NCBI GenBank assembly: GCA_037039925.1
Contig: JAXRKP010000807.1
Coordinates: 62,501-126,500, forward strand
DNA length: 64,000 bases
From: Doris montereyensis
Taxonomy: Eukaryota; Mollusca; Gastropoda; Nudibranchia; Dorididae
Reading direction: 5' to 3'
Position 1 is the stretch's first letter. Each line of letters starts with the position of its first letter. The notes under the pieces are model-generated. The model did not search any database and was not told the DNA's origin. It worked only from the letters and a program-made list of their open reading frames with translations. Below are positions 43,610-64,000 of this stretch, in pieces. The translations under genes and the position numbers were made by a program.

Positions 43610-43862
43610 TTTCCCGGACTCCCTTGTAAACAGCCAAGGGATCTTAAACGTGCACAAAGTGTTGTGAAACATGGACCTCCCTTTTATTGTCCGTCTCCGA
43701 TGGGACTAGGATCGATCCACCTACTTAGACCAGGTGGGTAGATTTTGCTAAAAAAAAACAAACCTCGAGAACATTAAAATTTATTAACCGTTGGTGGGAC
43801 TAGAAACCCACTACCATTTGATTGAGAGGCCGACACCTTGCCTCTTGACTACCCAGTACCCG
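43610..43862 (-). mobile_element. SINE family 2 inserted in the LINE tail, 10-bp target-site duplication
   Basis: CCCGGACTCCCTTGTAAACA, GCCAAGGGATCTTAAAC, CCGTCTCCGATGGGACTAGG and ACACCTTGCCTCTTGACTAC identify family 2. TAGAGCATGT at 43600-43609 and 43863-43872 flanks it, and removing one copy with the SINE restores a normal LINE tail. Confidence 0.85.
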
Positions 43863-43940
43863 TAGAGCATGTCAAATGGATTAAGTGCGCTATATAAATG
43901 ACTTACTACTTTCAATACTTCTACTACTACTACTACTCCT

Positions 43941-44016
43941 GTGGGCAGTTGGCGGGCGGTGCTGGTAGGTCTTATCTGTTCCTTTCCTTCTTTTTTTTTC
44001 ACTTATCTTTCATCTT

Positions 44017-44020
<4 letters not shown>
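43941..44020 (+). repeat. dispersed repeat family 1, truncated copy
   Basis: GGGCAGTTGGCGGGCGGTGC, TGGTAGGTCTTATCTG, CACTTATCTTTCATCTTG. It is cut off where the GA tract starts. Confidence 0.65.
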
Positions 44021-44257
<237 letters not shown>

Positions 44258-44299
44258 AAGTAGTCTGTAGTATATCCCAACACAGTTGATGCAGGGTGA

Positions 44300-44570
44300 C
44301 CACTTTACACTCTTTATCGCCCAGCGGGCGATTTCATTCAAAATGTCCTTCTCAACACCTTGGGTAGTAGACAGTTACGGGTATAGCTGCCCGTTAGGCA
44401 CTTCATTCTAACAGTACTCTCATCACACGATTCTCCTATTTCTTCCTATAGCTCTAGGGCATTCATTCACACCTGAATCAAAAGGAGGAAAGTAAAGTGA
44501 AGTACCTATCTTAAGCGTACAACGTTGTAAAAAAATACCTGGACCAGCCAAGGTTTTAGATCAGCGTCAC
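44300..44570 (-). repeat. dispersed repeat family 5, copy
   Basis: GATTTCATTCAAAATGTCCT, GCCCGTTAGGCACTTCATTC, GGCATTCATTCACACCTGAA, GTGAAGTACCTATC, GGACCAGCCAAGG match the copies at 14170 and 49745. Confidence 0.65.
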
Positions 44571-44639
44571 CACCATGACAACCCCACCACCACACTTATA
44601 ATACCAATAGTGCATCAAGGCAGCTGTCTGCAATCAATG

Positions 44640-44990
44640 GGGAGAACATCACAGCAGCTATAAGAACCCCGAAGATCCCATACACCAACTTGACAGAAAG
44701 TCACAGGTCACATTATTCAGACTCAGCACTGGGCACAACCGTCTCCGTCAACATATTATTATTATGTATCGCTATCTGAAAGTTGGGGAATCAGAAGGAT
44801 GTGAGTGTGGACCGCCCCACCAGAACACTAAACATAATATTCTCCAACAGTGTCAGTTCCACACATCAGAGAGAACAGTGATATGGCCGGGCAAGGCACC
44901 TCTGGAAGAAAAGCTCTACGGTCCTATGGAGAGTCTGCAAAGATTATGCACTTCATGGAGACAATCCGCATCCTGATCTGACCTACTGGC
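44640..44990 (+). mobile_element. LINE ORF2 C-terminal fragment (RNase H-distal region)
   Basis: One frame reads TLFRLSTGHNRLRQHIIIMY, RYLKVGESEGCECGPPHQNT, KHNILQQCQFH, then PLEEKLYGPMESLQRL. This is the common C-terminal pattern of molluscan non-LTR elements (RTGHNRL, CxCG, TEHxLQxCP, WP...KLYG...DLxRT). It is 5-prime truncated and isolated. Confidence 0.75.
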
Positions 44991-45149
44991 AGAGAGATAA
45001 TAATAATAATAATAAGAAGTAGAATATCATAGCATGCATAGTGTATACATTCTGCCATCTGTACACCCTGCAATGGTCAGGTCACATTCCCCAACTAAGA
45101 ATCAAGACACAGCACTTCTGAATTTGACTGCAAATTCCTTTGGGGGTTG

Positions 45150-45440
45150 GGGAGAGACAAGGTGTCGGCCTCTCAACCAAAAGGTCATAGGCTCAAGCCT
45201 TGGTGGTTGACAAATTTTTGCAAGTTTTTTTCAAGTAAAACCAACCTCTCCCTAGTCCAGATAAATGGATCAACACCTAGTCCCATCGGTGACGGATGAT
45301 AAAAGGGAGGTCCTGTGTGGAGATCACAACACTCTGTGCACATTAAAGATACCCTGGCTGTTTACAAGACAGTCCGGGCAAAATTAAAGATCCTACCAAA
45401 ACCCCTGACATCATCTCAGTTGTGGGTAAAATCAGTTCAG
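45150..45440 (+). mobile_element. SINE family 2, plus orientation
   Basis: The head GACAAGGTGTCGGCCTCTCA, ACCAAAAGGTCATAGGCTCA, AGCC (B-box region) is followed by AACACCTAGTCCCATCGG, AGATACCCTGGCTGTTTACA and AGACAGTCCGGGC. This copy shows that the family is tRNA-headed. Confidence 0.8.
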
Positions 45441-45559
45441 AAAACAAATTCTAAAACTTTTGTTTAGCTATTCAGACAGGAGGTGATGAGGTGATGTGAT
45501 GTGATGTGGATGGGCATCCTTCATTTCGAGTCGTGCCAATGAATCATGTTCTCAAGCAT

Positions 45560-46193
45560 TCCAGTTGACCCTTTCATTTCAATAACATCAAAGCAAACAC
45601 TTTATATATAATTTGTCTTCAAAATTTCATATATTTATTTTCATTTTTAATAATAATAATAATAATGATAAATCTTTATCGTCCATTCAAAACAAAGCAG
45701 TACGCAGTGTTTATAATAATTTTATTATACAATTCAGCAGTGTGGGTACCACAGACTTGAGTCAACTCACAGGAATTCACCTTTCATTGAGATGATGGAA
45801 TGCATAAGTTATAAAATCAGTATTTAGTATAAAAAATAAATCAATACATTGACTTTGAAAATATTTTATCATGCACTCCAGTTACGTTTTCATTTCAATA
45901 AAATCTAAGCAAACACTCTTATATATTTGTTTTCAAAATTTCATTAAAAAAATTATATTTTTTTTTATGAAAATCATGTTTACATATATCCTATATATAT
46001 ATATATATATATAAAACAAAGCAGTACACAGTATTTATAATAATTTTATTATACAATTCAGCAGTGTGGGTACCACAGATTTGAGTCAATTCGCAGGAAT
46101 TCACCTTTAAATTGGCTGATGGAATGCATAAGTTATAAAATCAATATTTGTATAAAAAATAAATCAATACATTGACTCAGAAAATATCTAATC
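45560..46193. repeat. tandem duplication, two units of about 318 bp
   Basis: Units 45560-45871 and 45875-46193 share TTTCATTTCAATAA, TTCAAAATTTCAT, AAACAAAGCAGTAC, TAATTTTATTATACAATTCA, GCAGTGTGGGTACCACAGA and AAATCAATACATTGACT. The units differ mainly in AT-repeat length. Confidence 0.85.
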
Positions 46194-46199
46194 AGTAAA

Positions 46200-47190
46200 T
46201 CAAAAATGTAAAAATCTCTGGCAAATTATCAAATAAAATACCTTAACATTGCTTAAAATTCAGCAGTGCTATATGAATAAACAGAATATCTCTCTCTATA
46301 TATATATATTTAAGACAACAAGGAATGTGAAGCCAGAACGATAAAATAAGCTTTGTCAGAACTCAAAGTATCCAAACGTCTTTTAATAATGTTTAATTAG
46401 TGTGAGTGTTTTAGGAATGCAACATTGAAATTTGAATGTATCTTTTTAAGAATATCTGAGGTTTCAAGGAAAGGCGCTATAACAATGTCCTACTATTACT
46501 ATTACTATTTACATGGACAGTTTTGAGAAATACGAGGTAATGTCTCAAAATTCTTATTTTGCACACAAAAAAACCCAAGTCTGGAAAGGGGCAAAAGTAT
46601 CGAAGAAGCTTTTGATGATTCATTGAGTCCGACGTTATTTATTAGACGTTGGGCCAACAGTTATATTTGTGATAGGATAGTCCAAGTCACAGACACAAAT
46701 TCGACGACAGTCAGCCACTGGGGTGAAATTTAGCTAGAAAACAGTTTTTTTAACTAAAAAAAAAACCCAACAAAAAACTATTGTGTGCAAATGTGAGTTC
46801 AGTTCAAACTTTGTTTGTTTCATTGAATTTACCCCGTCCACCATTGCGGTGATCTCAGGGTGTTTTTTTCTTTTCAGATTACAATCTACCCGAGCAAGCA
46901 GAGAAGATCCTTCATAAAAATCTTGGATGGGGGAAAATAGGAGGGGGAAAATGGAGGAAAATGGGGAAAATAGGAGGGGGAAAATGATGAACATTAGAAT
47001 ATTATAGACCTATAAATGCGTTGAAAAGTAAACATTAATTCAAGCCAGCAGGTTTTCAAATATTTCAAACAATGGAAAACAAAACAAAGAAAAACTTTAT
47101 AACATTCTGGGTAAAGATCTAAACTATGAACAAACAAGGTTTACAAACATGACTGACTTTGTGTTGAATTTACATACATACATATATGAT
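46200..47190. other. intergenic, no gene recognised
   Basis: AT-rich. It contains a reversed fragment of family 1 at about 46815-46862 (CATTGAATTTACCCCGTCC, GCGGTGATCTCAGGG) and a GGGGGAAAAT-rich patch (46927-46985). Confidence 0.5.
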
Positions 47191-47223
47191 GCTACCAGTA
47201 TTAAATTTCCCCTTCCCCAAGAT

Positions 47224-47535
47224 TTTAATTTATTTTGATTTACCCACAGCCACAACTAAGGTGATCTCTGGGTTTTTGGTAGGATTTTCATTATATTTAA
47301 TTTTGCCCGGACTGCCCTGTAAACAGCCAAAGGATCTTAAATGTGCACAGAGTTGTGATCTGCACACAGGTCCTCCTATTTATCGTCCGTCTCCGATGGG
47401 ACTAGGTGTTTAGATCCACCTATGTGGACCAGGGGGTAGATTTTGCTAAAAAAAACCTCAAGAAAATTGTTAAACCATTACCTTTTTCATTGCAAGGCTG
47501 ACACCTTGCCTCTGAACCGAGAGTCACCCACTACT
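47224..47535 (-). mobile_element. SINE family 2, copy with 26-bp target-site duplication
   Basis: GCCCGGACTGCCCTGTAAAC, AGCCAAAGGATCTTAAATGT, CGTCTCCGATGGGACTAGGT, CACCTTGCCTCTGAACC. AGTATTAAATTTC..CTTCCCCAAGA at 47198-47223 recurs at 47536-47561 with one mismatch. Confidence 0.88.
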
Positions 47536-47934
47536 AGTATTAAATTTCACCTTCCCCAAGAAAAGTTCAGTCAATTCTTTGGCTAAACAACTGACACATT
47601 AAGAAAAAAAACCGTAAAAAAGATAAAAGAGGCTTGCAATGAATGTTTGTGGCAAAAGCTAATTCTTTTTCATTCAGAGACAGATGTGAACGTGGCAAGT
47701 AGTCAGTGTCAGATAGATGACACTCATATAACCTTCATGTTCTATTCTGAACAATTTTTCAAGAATGTGAATTTATTACATGGTGGACAAAATTTACATA
47801 AGAATGAATTGATGCCTTCAACATATTGTTAAGAATTTGTGTCAGACTTTAACATAATATTGCAAAGATAACTCTTCTGAAGCAAGAATCTTATTATGTC
47901 CTCTTGCTAAACTGGAGAATTGTTCAGCTTCATA

Positions 47935-47940
47935 TTTATT
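47935..47940 (-). promoter_or_regulatory. candidate poly(A) signal for the minus-strand gene
   Basis: AATAAA on the minus strand about 490 bases beyond the stop codon at 48433. This is the only support for the 3-prime limit. Confidence 0.35.
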
Positions 47941-48432
47941 TTTCACAAAAGCATGCAATTATTTCTTCACACAGTGACATTTAAACTCCATATTTCAAGT
48001 CAAGTCTTAAAATGAATGACAATCTGTGGTAAAGTTTTCAATTCTATCTTGCTGGCATCTTGGTTCGGGGTCCCTTTGATTGTGGATTTGTGGTTTCCTT
48101 TTCAGCTAAGATAGAAGACATCTGAATTTCATAGTTTAATAAATGATTGTAAGTGAAAAGACATGTTTTTATCAGTTTTAAAACTGGGACACAACAGCGG
48201 TTATAAAGCATTAATACTCAACCAAAGTAGAATACTGTAATGACGTATCAATTATTTCTTTTAAACTTAAATCGAAATGCATTGTTAGGAAATTGGGCAG
48301 ATAATTTGTGTACCATTTTAAGTCACCTCAAATTGATGCATGATGTTTTACCCTCAATGGATAACAATATATTAACTTATTCTATTAAAACACATCTTTC
48401 ATGTCATACGAGCATGTCCTTATTAGGACAAA

Positions 48433-64000
<15,568 letters not shown>

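Larger units (their letters stand above)
42675..43900 (+). mobile_element. LINE (CR1/L2/Jockey-like) reverse-transcriptase 3-prime part with two nested insertions
   Basis: The first part encodes LQVIQNKAASARSLQRQ, then LHSLHWVSVERR, the end of the RT region of non-LTR retrotransposons (QN-AAR...SLHWLPV..R). After the fold-back element it resumes, with frame breaks, as FKIACHTYRCIHG-like, then LDALIDINVPARSLRSSHAI and KRRFKNDIAERSSSNAAPTV. A 3-prime tail GTGAAGCGCCTTAGAGCATG follows, and after a SINE it continues CAAATGGATTAAGTGCGCTA, TATAAATGA. Dead copy. The tail type CGCTATATAAATG is typical of molluscan LINEs as far as I recall. Confidence 0.75.

Overview
The window is animal nuclear DNA. 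It has GT-AG introns, two many-exon genes of animal families, 3-prime ends of LINE retrotransposons, tRNA-derived SINEs, long microsatellites and satellite arrays. The SINE and LINE types, together with stretches dense in AGATCT/TCTAGA words, suggest a mollusc, probably a gastropod. That placement is inference; no species is named. Nothing prokaryotic or viral was found.

Layout. Positions 863-18099 (+) hold an ataxin-7 gene (ATXN7/Sgf73 family, SAGA deubiquitinase module) in at least ten exons, with its 5-prime end outside the recognised part. Its introns carry a LINE tail (3060-3320), a 590-bp CT tract, a broken zinc-finger ORF (7789-8093), a TTC/TTA tract, a SINE sitting on the exon-4 splice donor, and a 73/33-bp tandem array (12240-13825). 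Positions 19.1-48.4 kb are intergenic. They hold a 2-kb TIR element, many copies of short dispersed repeats, a 6.4-kb satellite (36060-42455) and a nest of LINE, fold-back element and SINE (42.6-43.9 kb). Positions 48433-64000 (-) hold sixteen exons of a gene that I assign to the CFAP92 (KIAA1257) family, a predicted ciliary protein with a C2-like domain. Its 5-prime end lies beyond the right edge. The two genes converge tail to tail across about 30 kb.

In both genes the splice sites and exon phases agree well, but the frame breaks about twelve times by a single base. Most breaks are at short homopolymers and most look like a missing base. I read these as uncorrected indels in the assembly rather than decay, so automatic gene models here will be fragmented. 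The two genes have no evident functional link: one product is a chromatin coactivator subunit, the other probably axonemal.

The most interesting signals are a SINE that duplicated a 5-prime splice site, two related satellite arrays 23 kb apart, nested insertions with clean target-site duplications, a head-to-head tRNA-like fold-back family, and a SINE with an internal 32-bp minisatellite expansion.
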